Assembly (NCBI GenBank): GCA_964016885.1
Contig: OZ024740.1
Coordinates: 10,163,550-10,227,549 of the forward strand
Reading direction: 5' to 3'
From: Eledone cirrhosa
Lineage: Eukaryota > Mollusca > Cephalopoda > Octopoda > Eledonidae
Length of the DNA: 64,000 nucleotides
Part shown: in pieces, positions 14,917-26,000 of the stretch
How the letters are laid out: every line of letters begins with the position of its first letter
Position numbering within the stretch: position 1 is the first letter of the stretch
Program-made: the position numbers and the translations under genes
The notes under the pieces: generated by a model
Databases searched by the model: none
The model's input: the letters and a program-made list of their open reading frames with translations, nothing else
Told to the model about the DNA's origin: nothing

Positions 14917-15313
14917 TAAGAATATTTTAAGAATAAGACATATGTCAGGTCACCACTTGGTGCTGCTGGTAACATGTATCCCAGTACAACCTGTCTCATG
15001 GTCGGGTCGTTGGCGACTAAACTGGCAACCCCACTAAGGTTTCTTGGTGAGGAGGGTGACTTTGGACATCCTGCAGGACTAAAAACAAAACCTGTCAAAG
15101 GGCAAAGGAGCTCTTAAGAGTCAATGGCCATCCAAAATCACCGGGAGAGATGACCCCTTAGCCTTTGTCAAGGCAGAATTCTAGGAGAAGGAAAACTCTG
15201 ATATAACACCTGCAACCCTGATGGTATCCAATGATGTTGACTTGTTCTTCTTTTTGGTAAATATCATCTTGGTTAAGAGAGTGGGACTGGCTTTGTGCAG
15301 TGCCTTTGCTCAC

Positions 15314-15320
15314 TATAAAA
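15314..15320 (+). promoter_or_regulatory. TATA box of the putative LTR promoter
   Basis: TATAAAA occurs in the context cactataaaagcttc, the one good core-promoter match inside the inserted element. If the element is an LTR in + orientation, transcription would start roughly 25-30 bp downstream, near 15,340-15,350, marking the U3/R boundary. A + strand transcript escaping the LTR would read into the right satellite block. Promoter activity is inferred from position and motif only. Confidence 0.5.
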
Positions 15321-15375
15321 GCTTCACGGCACAGGCATTGCTTTGTATCTGGAGATCTCTCTGCACTTGTCATTA

Positions 15376-15387
15376 CATGGTACCATG
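15376..15387. other. 12-bp perfect palindrome inside the element
   Basis: catggtaccatg is a perfect palindrome located about 60 bp after the TATA box, in the presumed R/U5 part of the LTR. It may be a dimeric factor site or chance; nothing else in the sequence distinguishes these. Confidence 0.45.
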
Positions 15388-15488
15388 GGCCCAGCACTAT
15401 GTGTCAATAATTGTCACAAGTGTAGTGTTTGTACCAGAGTTTTCAAGTTGCTGGCTGGACTAAAAAGTCACACTCGTTCAGCGTATCG

Positions 15489-15504
15489 GTAGGGGTTCTC
15501 CTAC
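15489..15504 (+). other. Stem-loop near the 3' end of the element
   Basis: gtagg and cctac form a 5-bp stem around a six-base loop (ggttct). It lies 15 bp before a second hairpin at 15,519-15,550, so the last ~65 bp of the element are strongly structured. In LTR elements this zone is U5, where structured RNA is common near the primer-binding site, but the role here is inference. Confidence 0.5.
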
Positions 15505-15518
15505 ATGGATATAAAGTA

Positions 15519-15550
15519 GTGGCCGTACTCGAAAACGAGTTGGCAGCCAC
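15519..15550 (+). other. Terminal hairpin of the element
   Basis: An inner stem actcg/cgagt (15,527-15,540) closes an AAAA loop. An outer stem gtggc (15,519-15,523) pairs with gccac (15,546-15,550), with an internal loop of three and five bases between the two stems. The structure ends two bases before the element boundary. Confidence 0.6.
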
Positions 15551-15552
15551 CA

Positions 15553-15560
15553 GTATAAAG
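15553..15560. repeat. Right target-site duplication (gtataaag)
   Basis: This is the second copy of gtataaag, immediately after the element's terminal CA. It is followed by tgtatatagtgttatag, the normal continuation of the interrupted monomer. Excising the element plus one octamer restores the sequence seen at the empty paralogous sites. Confidence 0.75.
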
Positions 15561-18500
15561 TGTATATAGTGTTATAGTATAGAGTGTATATAGGTGTTAT
15601 AGTATAGAGTGTATATAGGTGTTATAGTATAGAGTGTATATAGGGTTATAGTATAGAGTGTATATAGGTGTTATAGTATAGAGTGTATAGAGGGTTATAG
15701 TATAGAGTGTATATAGGGTTATAGTATAAAGTGTATATAGGGTTATAGTATAGAGTGTACATAGGGTTATAGTATAGAGTGTATATAGGGTTATAGTATA
15801 GAGTGTATATAGGTGTTATAGTATAGAGTGTATATAGGGTTATAGTATAGAGTGTATATAGGGTTATAGTATAGAGTGTATATAGGTGTTATAGTATAGA
15901 GTGTATATAGCGTTATAGTATAGAGTGTATATAGGGTTATAGTATAGAGTGTATATAGGTGTTATAGTATAGAGTGTATATAGGTGTTATAGTATAGAGT
16001 GTATATAGGGTTATAGTATAGAGTGTATATAGGGTTATAGTATAGAGTGTATATAGGTGTTATAGTATAGAGTGTATATAGGTGTTATAGTATAAAGTGT
16101 ATATAGGGTTATAGTATAAAGTGTATATAGGGTTATAGTATAGAGTGTATATAGGGTTATAGTATAGAGTGTATATAGGGTTATAGTATAGAGTGTATAT
16201 AGGTCTTATAGTATAGAGTATATATAGGTGTTATAGTATAGAGTGTATATAGGGTTATAGTATAGAGTGTATATAGGGTTATAGTATAGAGTGTATATAG
16301 GTGTTATAGTATAGAGTGTATATAGGGTTATAGTATAGAGTGTATATAGGGTTATAGTATAAAGTGTATATAGGGTTATAGTATAGAGTGTATATAGGGT
16401 TAAAGTATAGAGTGTATATAGGGTTAATTATATAGAGTGTATATAGGTGTTATAGTATAGAGTGTATATAGGGTTATAGTATAGAGTGTATATAGGTGTT
16501 ATAGTATAGAGTGTATATAGGGTTATAGTATAGAGTGTATATAGGGTTATAGTATAGAGTGTATATAGGTGTTATAGTATAGAGTGTATATAGGGTTATA
16601 GTATAGAGTGTATATAGCGTTATAGTATAGAGTGTATATAGGTGTTATAGTATAGAGTGTATATAGGGTTATAGTATAGAGTGTATATAGGGTTTTAGTA
16701 TAGAGTGTATATAGGGTTATAGTATAGAGTGTATATAGGCTTATAGTATAGAGTGTATATAGGTGTTATAGTATAGAGTGTATATAGGGTTATAGTATAG
16801 AGTGTATATAGGGTTATAGTATAGAGTGTATATAGGGTTATAGTATAGAGTGTATATAGGTGTTATAGTATAGAGTATATATAGGTATTATAGTATAGAG
16901 TGTATATAGGTGTTATAGTATAGAGTGTATATAGGGTTATAGTATAGAGTGTATATAGGGTTATAGTATAAAGTGTATATAGTGTTATAGTATAGAGTGT
17001 ATATAGGTGTTATAGTATAGAGTGTATATAGGTGTTATAGTATAGAGTGTATATAGGGTTATAGTATAGAGTGTATATAGGTGTTATAGTATAGAGTGTA
17101 TAGAGGGTTATAGTATAGAGTGTATATAGGGTTATAGTATAGAGTGTATATAGGGTTATAGTATAGAGTGTATATAGGTGTTATAGTATAGAGTGTATAT
17201 AGGGTTATAGTATAAAGTGTATATAGGGTTATAGTATAGTGTGTATATAGGGTTATAGTATAGAGTGTATATAGGGTTATAGTATAGAGTGTATATAGGT
17301 GTTATAGTATAGAGTGTATATAGGGTTATAGTATAGAGTGTATATAGGGTTATAGTATAGAGTGTATATAGGTGTTATAGTATAGAGTGTATATAGGGTT
17401 ATAGTATAGAGTGTATATAGGGTTATAGTATAGAGTGTATATAGGTGTTATAGTATAGAGTGTATATAGGTGTTATAGTATAGAGTGTATATAGGGTTAT
17501 AGTATAGAGTGTATATAGGGTTATAGTATAGAGTGTATATAGGTGTTATAGTATAGAGTGTATATAGGTGTTATAGTATAAAGTGTATATAGGGTTATAG
17601 TATAAAGTGTATATAGGGTTATAGTATAGAGTGTATATAGGGTTATAGTATAGAGTGTATATAGGGTTATAGTATAGAGTGTATATAGGTCTTATAGTAT
17701 AGAGTATATATAGGTGTTATAGTATAGAGTGTATATAGGGTTATAGTATAGAGTGTATATAGGGTTATAGTATAGAGTGTATATAGGTGTTATAGTATAG
17801 AGTATATATAGGTGTTATAGTATAGAGTGTATATAGGTGTTATAGTATAGAGTGTATATAGGGTTATAGTATAGAGTGTATATAGGGTTATAGTATAAAG
17901 TGTATATAGGGTTATAGTATAGAGTGTATATAGGTTTTATAGTATAGAGTGTATATAGGGTTATAGTATAGAGTGTATATAGGTGTTATAGTATAGAGTG
18001 TATATAGGGTTATAGTATAGAGTGTATATAGGGTTATAGTATAAAGTGTATATAGGGTTATAGTATAGAGTGTATATAGGGTTAAAGTATAGAGTGTATA
18101 TAGGGTTAATTATATAGAGTGTATATAGGTGTTATAGTATAGAGTGTATATAGGGTTATAGTATAGAGTGTATATAGGTGTTATAGTATAGAGTGTATAT
18201 AGGGTTATAGTATAGAGTGTATATAGGGTTATAGTATAGAGTGTATATAGGTGTTATAGTATAGAGTGTATATAGGTGTTATAGTATAGAGTGTATATAG
18301 GGTTATAGTATAGAGTGTATATAGGGTTATAGTATAGAGTGTATATAGGTGTTATAGTATAGAGTGTATATAGGTGTTATAGTATAAAGTGTATATAGGG
18401 TTATAGTATAAAGTGTATATAGGGTTATAGTATAGAGTGTATATAGGGTTATAGTATAGAGTGTATATAGGGTTATAGTATAGAGTGTATATAGGTGTTA

Positions 18501-21500
18501 TAGTATAGAGTATATATAGGTGTTATAGTATAGAGTGTATATAGGTGTTATAGTATAGAGTGTATATAGGGTTATAGTATAAAGTGTATATAGGGTTATA
18601 GTATAAAGTGTATATCGGGTTATAGTACAGAGTGTATATAGGTGTTATAGTATAGAGTGTATATAGGTGTTATAGTATAGAGTGTATATAGGGTTATAGT
18701 ATAGAGTGTATATAGGTGTTATAATATAGAGTGTATATAGGGTTATAGTATAGAGTGTATATAGGGTTATAATATAAAGTGTATATAGGGTTATAGTATA
18801 GAGTGTATATAGGGTTATAGTATAGAGTGTATATAGGGTTATAGTATAGAGTGTATATAGGTGTTATAGTATAGAGTATATATAGGTTTTATAGTATAGA
18901 GTGTATATAGGTGTTATAGTATAAAGTGTATATAGGGTTATAGTATAGAGTGTATATAGGTGTTATAGTATAGAGTATATATAGGTGTTATAGATAGAGT
19001 GTATATAGGTGTTATAGTATAGAGTGTATATCGGTGTTATAGTATAGAGTGTATATAGGGTTATAGTATAGAGTGTATATAGGTGTTATAGTATAAAGTG
19101 TATATAGGGTTATAGTATAGAGTGTATATAGGGTTATAGTATAGAGTATATATAGGTGTTATAGTATAGAGTGTATATAGGTGTTATAGTATAGAGTGTA
19201 TATAGGTGTTATAGTATAAAGTGTATATAGGGTTATAGTATAGAGTGTATATAGGGTTATAGTATAGAGTGTATATAGGGTTATAGTATAGAGTGTATAT
19301 AGGGTTATAGTATAAAGTGTATATAGGGTTATAGTATAGAGTGTATATAGGGTTATAGTATAGAGTGTATATAGGGTTATAGTATAGAGTGTATATAGGG
19401 TTATAGTATAGAGTGTATATAGGTGTTATAGTATAAAGTGTATATAGGGTTATAGTATAGAGTGTATATAGTGTTATAGTATAGAGTGTATATAGGGTTA
19501 TAGTATAGAGTGTATATAGGGTTATAGTATAAAGTGTATATAGGGTTATAGTATAGAGTGTATATAGGTGTTATAGTATAGTGTGTATATAGGGTTATAG
19601 TATAAAGTGTATATAGGGTTATAGTATAGAGTGTATATAGGGTTATAGTATAAAGTGTATATAGGGTTATAGTATAGAGTGTATATAGGGTTATAGTATA
19701 GAGTGTATATAGGGTTATAGTATAGAGTGTATATAGGGTTATAGTATAGAGTGTATATAGGTGTTATAGTATAGAGTGTATATAGGTGTGATAGTATAGA
19801 GTGTATATCGGTGTTATAGTATAGAGTGTATATAGGTGTTATAGTATAGAGTGTATATCGGTGTTATAGTATAGTGTGTATATAGGTGTGATAGTATAGC
19901 GTGTATGTACGTGTTATAGTATAGAGTGTATATAGGGTTATAGTATAAAGTGTATATAGGGTTATAGTATAGAGTGTATATAGGGTTATAGTATAGAGTG
20001 TATATAGGGTTATAGTATAGAGTGTATATAGGGTTATAGTATAGAGAATATATAGGTGTTATAGTATAGAGTGTATATAGGTGTTATAGTATAGAGTGTA
20101 TATAGGGTTATAGTATAAAGTGTATATAGGGTTATAGTATAGAGTGTATATAGGGTTATAGTATAGAGTGTATATAGGGTTATAGTATAAAGTGTATATA
20201 GGGTTATAGTATAGAGTGTATATAGGGTTATAATATAGAGTGTATATAGGGTTATAGTATAGAGTGTATATAGGGTTATAGTATAGAGTGTATATAGGTG
20301 TGATAGTATAAAGTGTATATAGGGTTATAGTATAGAGTGTATATAGGGTTATATTATAGAGTGTATATAGGGTTATAGTATAGAGTGTATATAGGGTTAT
20401 AGTATAGAGTGTATATAGGTGTTATAGTATAGAGTGTATATAGGTGTTATAGTATAGAGTGTATATAGGGTTATAGTATAAAGTGTATATCGGTGTTATA
20501 GTATAGAGTGTATATAGGTGTTATAGTATAGAGTGTATATCGGTGTTATAGTATAGAGTGTATATAGGTGTTATAGTATAGAGTGTATGTACGTGTTATA
20601 GTATAGAGTGTATATAGGGTTATAGTATAAAGTGTATATAGGGTTATAGTATAGAGTGTATATAGGTGTTATAGTATAGAGTGTATATAGGGTTATAGTA
20701 TAGAGTGTATATAGGGTTATAGTATAGAGTGTATATAGGGTTATAGTATAGAGTATATATAGGTGTTATAGTATAGAGTGTATATAGGTGTTATAGTATA
20801 GAGTGTATATAGGGTTATAGTATAGAGTGTATATAGGGTTATAGTATAAAGTGTATATAGGGTTATAGTATAGAGTGTATATAGGTGTTATAGTATAGAG
20901 TGTATATAGGTGTTATAGTATAGAGTGTATATCGGTGTTATTGTATAGAGTATATATAGGTGTTATAGTATAGAGTGTATGTAGGTGTTATAGTATAGAG
21001 TGCATATAGGGTTATAGTATAGAGTGTATATAGGGTTATAGTATAGAGTGTAGATAGGGTTATAGTATAGAGTGTATATAGGTGTTATAGTATAGAGTGT
21101 ATATAGGTGTTATAGTATAGAGTGTATATAGGGTTATATTATAAAGTGTATATAGGGTTATAGTATAGAGTGTATATAGGGTTATAGTATAGAGTGTATA
21201 TAGGGTTATAGTATAGAGTGTATATAGGGTTATAGTATAGAGTGTATATAGGTGTTATAGTATAGAGTGTATATAGGTGTTATAGTATAGAGTGTATATC
21301 GGTGTTATAGTATAGAGTGTATAGAGGTGTTATAGTATAGAGTGTATATAGGGTTATAGTATAGTGTGTATATAGGGTTATAGTATAGAGTGTATATAGG
21401 GTTATAGTATAGAATGTATATAGGTGTTATAGTATAAAGTGTATATAGGGTTATAGTATAGAGTGTATATAGGGTTATAGTATAGAGTGTATGTAGGTGT

Positions 21501-21599
21501 TATAGTATAGAGTGTATATAGGGTTATAGTATGGAGTGTATATAGGTGTTATAGTATAGAGTGTATATAGGTGTTATAGTATAGAGTGTATATAGGGTT

Positions 21600-22468
21600 A
21601 TAGTATAGAGTGTGTATAGGTGTTATAGTATAGAGTGTATATAGGTGTTATAGTATAGAGTGTATGTAGGTGTTATAGTATAGAGTGTATATAGGTGTTA
21701 TAGTATAGAGTGTATATAGGGTTATAGTATAGAGTGTGTATAGGTGTTATAGTATAGAGTGTATGTAGGGGGTATAGTATAGAGTATATATAGGTGTTAT
21801 AGTATAGAGTATATATAGGTGTTATAGTATAGAGTGTATATAGGTGTTATAGTATGGAGTGTATATAGGGTTATAGTATAGAGTGTATATAGGTGTTATA
21901 GTATAGAGTGTATATAGGTATTATAATATAGAGTGTATGTAGGTGTTATAGTATAGAGTGTATATCGGTGTTATAGTATAGAGTATATATAGGTGTTATA
22001 GTATAGAGTGTATATAGGTGTTATAGTATAGAGTGTATATAGGTGTTATAGTATAGAGTGTATGTAGGGGGTATAGTATAGAGTGTATATAGGTGTTATA
22101 GTATAGAGTGTATATAGGTGTTATAGTATAGAGTATATATAGGTGTTATAGTATAGAGTGTATATAGGTGTTATAGTATAGAGTGTATATAGGTGTTATA
22201 GTATAGAGTGTATGTAGGGGGTATAGTATAGAGTATATATAGGTGTTATAGTATAGAGTATATATAGGTGTTATAGTATAGAGTGTATATAGGTGTTATA
22301 GTATGGAGTGTATATAGGGTTATAGTATAGAGTGTATATAGGTGTTATAGTATAGAGTGTATATAGGTATTATAATATAGAGTGTATGTAGGTGTTATAG
22401 TATAGAGTGTATATCGGTGTTATAGTATAGAGTATATATAGGTGTTATAGTATAGAGTGTATATAGGG
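21600..22468 (+). repeat. 449-bp tandem duplication
   Basis: A block with the unusual junction tgtatgtagggggtatag, followed by two gagtatatatagg units, a gtatggag unit, a ggtattataatatag unit and a tatatcgg unit, occurs at 21,761 and again at 22,210 (offset 449, equivalent to 17 B plus one A). Alignment fails near 22,020/22,468. A further tgtatgtagggggtatag unit near 22,060 shows partial internal amplification. Confidence 0.8.
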
Positions 22469-23008
22469 TTATAGTATAGAATGTATATAGGTGTTATAGT
22501 ATAGAGTGTATATAGGTTTATAGTATAGAGTGTATATAGGGTTATAGTATAAAGTGTATATAGGGTTATAGTATAGAGTGTATATAGGGTTATAGTATTG
22601 AGTGTATATAGGGTTATAGTATAGAGTGTATATAGGTGTTATAGTATAGAGTGTATATAGGGTTATAGTATAGAGTGTATATAGGGTTATAGTATAAAGT
22701 GTATATAGGGTTATAGTATAGAGTGTATATAGGGTTATAGTATAGAGTGTATATAGGGTTATAGTATAGATTGTATATAGGTGTTATAGTATAGAGTATA
22801 TATAGGTGTTATAGTATAGAGTGTATATAGGTGTTATAGTATAAAGTGTATATAGGATTATAGTATAGAGTGTATATAGGGTTATAGTATAGAGTGTATA
22901 TAGGGTTATAGTATAGAGTGTATATAGGGTTATAGTATAAAGTGTATATAGGGTTATAGTATAGAGTGTATATAGGTGTTATAGTATAGAGTGTATATAG
23001 GGTTATAG

Positions 23009-26000
23009 TATAAAGTGTATATAGGGTTATAGTATAGAGTGTATATAGGTGTTATAATATAGAGTGTATATAGGGTTATAGTATAGAGTGTGTATAGGTG
23101 TTATAGTATAGAGTGTATATAGGTGTTATAGTATAGAGTGTATATAGGTGTTATAGTATAGAGTGTATATAGGTGTTATATTATAGAGTGTATATAGGTG
23201 TTATAGTATAGAGTGTATATAGGTGTTATAGTATAGAGTGTATATAGGTGTTATAGTATAGAGTGTATATAGGTGTTATAGTATAGAGTGTATATAGGTA
23301 TTATAGTATAGAGTGTATATAGGTGTTATAGTATAGAGTGTATGTAGGTGTTATAGTATAGAGTGTTGTAGTATAGAGTGTATATAGGTGTTATAGTATA
23401 GAGTGTATATAGGTGTTATAGTATAGAGTGTATATCGGTGTTATAGTATAGAGTGTATATAGGTGTTATAGTATAGAGTGTATATAGGTGTTATAGTATA
23501 GAGTGTATATAGGTGTTATAGTATAGAGTGTATATAGGTGTTATAGTATAGAGTGTATATAGGTGTTATAGTATAGAGTGTATATAGGTGTTATAGTATA
23601 GAGTGTATATAGGGTTATAGTATAAAGTGTATATAGGGTTATAGTATAGAGTGTATATAGGGTTATAGTATAGAGTGTATATAGGGTAATAGTATAGAGT
23701 GTATATAGTGTTATAGTATAGAGTGTATATAGGTGTTATAGTATAAAGTGTATATAGGGTTATAGTATAGAGTGTATATAGGGTTATAGTATAGAGTGTA
23801 TATAGGGTTATAGTATAGAGTGTATATAGGGTTATAGTATAAAGTGTATATAGGGTAATAGTATAGAGTGTATATAGGTGTTATAGTATAGAGTGTATAT
23901 AGGGTTATAGTATAAAGTGTATATAGGGTTATAGTATAGAGTGTATATAGGGTTATAGTATAAAGTGTATATAGGGTTATAGTATAGAGTGTATATAGGG
24001 TTATAGTATAGAGTGTATATAGGGTTATAGTATAGAGTGTATATAGGGTTATAGTATAGAGTGTATATAGGTGTTATAGTATAGAGTGTATATAGGTGTT
24101 ATAGTATAGAGTGTATATAGTGTTATAGTATAAAGTTTATATAGGGTTATAGTATAGAGTGTATATAGGGTTATAGTATAAAGTGTATATAGGGTTATAG
24201 TATAGAGTGTATATAGGGTTATAGTATAGAGTGTATATAGGGTGTATAGTATAGAGTGTATAGAGGGTTATAGTATAAAGTGTATATAGGATTATAGTAT
24301 AGAGTGTATATAGGGTTATATTATAGAGTGTATATAGGGTTATAGTATAGAGTTTATATAGGTGTTATAGTATAGAGTGTATATAGGTGTTATAGTATAG
24401 AGTGTATATAGGGTTATAGTATAAAGTGTATATAGGGTTATAGTATAGAGTGTATATAGGGTTATAGTATAGAGTGTAGATAGGGTTATAGTATAGAGTG
24501 TATATAGGTGTTATAGTATAGAGTGTATATAGGTGTTATAGTATAGAGTGTATATAGGGTTATATTATAAAGTGTATATAGGGTTATAGTATAGAGTGTA
24601 TATAGGGTTATAGTATAGAGTGTATATAGGGTTATAGTATAGAGTGTATATAGAGTTATAGTATAGAGTGTATATAGGTGTTATAGTATAGAGTGTATAT
24701 AGGTGTTATAGTATAGAGTGTATATCGGTGTTATAGTATAGAGTGTATAGAGGTGTTATAGTATAGAGTGTATATAGGGTTATAGTATAGTGTGTATATA
24801 GGGTTATAGTATAGAGTGTAAATAGGGTTATAGTATAGAGTGTATATAGGTGTTATAGTATAAAGTGTATATAGGGTTATAGTATAGAGTGTATATAGGG
24901 TTATAGTATAGAGTGTATGTAGGTGTTATAGTATAGAGTGTATATAGGGTTATAGTATGGAGTGTATATAGGTGTTATAGTATAGAGTGTATATAGGTGT
25001 TATAGTATAGAGTGTATATTGGGTTATATTATAGAATGTATATAGGGTTATAGTATAGAGTGTATATAGGGTTATAGTATAGAGTGTATATAGGTGTTAT
25101 AGTATAGAGTGTAAATAGGGTTATAGTATAGAGTGTATATCGGTGTTATTGTATAGAGTGTATATAGGGTTATAGTATAGAGTGTATGTAGGTGTTATAG
25201 TATAGAGTGTATATAGGTGTTATAGTATAGAGTGTATATAGGGTTATAGTATAGAGTGTATATAGGTGTTATAGTATAGAGTGTATATAGGTGTTATAGT
25301 ATAGAGTGTATATCGGTGTTATAGTATAGAGTATATATAGGTGTTATAATATAGAGTATATATAGGGTTATAGTATAGAGTGTATATAGGTGTTATAGTA
25401 TAGAGTGTGTATAGGTGTTATAATATAGAGTGTATATAGGTGTTATAGTATAGAGTGTATGTAGGGGGTATATTATAGAGTATATATAGGTGTTATAGTA
25501 TAGAGTATATATAGGTGTTATAGTATAGAGTGTATATAGGTGTTATAGTATGGAGTGTATATAGGGTTATAGTATAGAGTGTATATAGGTGTTATAGTAT
25601 AGAGTGTATATCGGTGTTATAGTATAGAGTATATATAGGTGTTATAGTATAGAGTGTATATAGGTGTTATAGTATAGAGTGTATATAGGGTTATAGTATA
25701 GAGTTTATATAGGTGTTATAGTATAGAGTGTATATTGGTGTTATAGTATAGAGTGTATATAGGTGTTATAGTATAAAGTGTATATAGGGTTATAGTATAG
25801 AGTGTATATAGGGTTATAGTATAGAGTGTATAAAGGGTTATAGTATAGAGTGTATATAGGGTTATAGTATAAAGTGATTCTAGGGTTATAGTATAGAGTG
25901 TATATAGGGTTATAGTATAGAGTGTATATAGGGTTATAGTATAGAGTGTATATAGGGTTATAGTATAGAGTATATAAAGGTGTTATAGTATAGAGTGTAT

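Larger units (their letters stand above)
14899..15552 (+). mobile_element. Probable solo LTR (654 bp) inserted in the satellite
   Basis: This is the only non-satellite sequence in the window. It begins TGTTCATATT, ends GCAGCCACCA (the TG...CA termini usual for LTRs), and is flanked by gtataaag on both sides. A TATAAAA box lies at 15,314-15,320, 415 bp from the left end, leaving a U5-like tail of about 230 bp; this placement favours + orientation. Composition is mixed with normal C content, unlike the array. There is no gag/pol coding, no primer-binding site or polypurine tract and no second LTR, so a solo LTR left by LTR-LTR recombination is the simplest reading. Against this, LTR elements usually duplicate 4-6 bp, not 8, and I see no AATAAA signal in the expected place. 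A hAT-type DNA transposon would fit 8 bp, but the two ends share only the terminal TG as inverted repeats. Superfamily (Gypsy, BEL or other) is not assigned. Confidence 0.72.
11811..16930 (+). repeat. 2,320-bp tandem duplication carrying the element in copy 2
   Basis: Markers match at an offset of 2,320 bp: 11,871/14,191 (tgtgtatagg then agagtttata), 11,959/14,279 (ttatggtatag) and 12,571/14,891 (gtataaag). Beyond the insertion the offset becomes 2,982 (13,221/16,203, gtcttatag), exactly 2,320 plus the 662 bp added by insertion and duplication. It then falls to 2,761 (13,665/16,426, ggttaattatatag; 13,857/16,618, tatagcg), so copy 2 lacks 221 bp, which equals nine monomers. Copy 1 is about 11,811-14,130 and copy 2 about 14,131-16,930. 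The inserted element is in copy 2 only. Confidence 0.85.

Noticed and set aside
14886..15098. 70-residue minus-strand ORF across the left edge of the inserted element
   Set aside because: It spans the element-satellite junction, has no recognisable domain, and is a length expected by chance.
15158..15397. 79-residue minus-strand ORF inside the element
   Set aside because: It overlaps an 80-residue plus-strand ORF in the same stretch, shows no retroviral Gag, Pol or Env motif, and lies within a sequence that otherwise looks like an LTR.
15221..15463. 80-residue plus-strand ORF inside the element
   Set aside because: It contains the TATA box region and shows no domain. LTRs seldom code for protein, and chance is sufficient.
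15519..15550. Hammerhead ribozyme (retrozyme-like) at the element's end
   Set aside because: A GAAA lies beside a hairpin, but I find no CUGANGA core at a suitable position on either strand, so the catalytic core is absent.
14899..15552. hAT-family DNA transposon
   Set aside because: The 8-bp flanking duplication fits, but the ends share only TG as inverted repeat and no transposase fragment is seen.
15489..15552. tRNA-like gene ending in CCA
   Set aside because: The sequence ends GCCACCA and has two stems, but there is no cloverleaf, no A or B box spacing and no anticodon arm in the right place.
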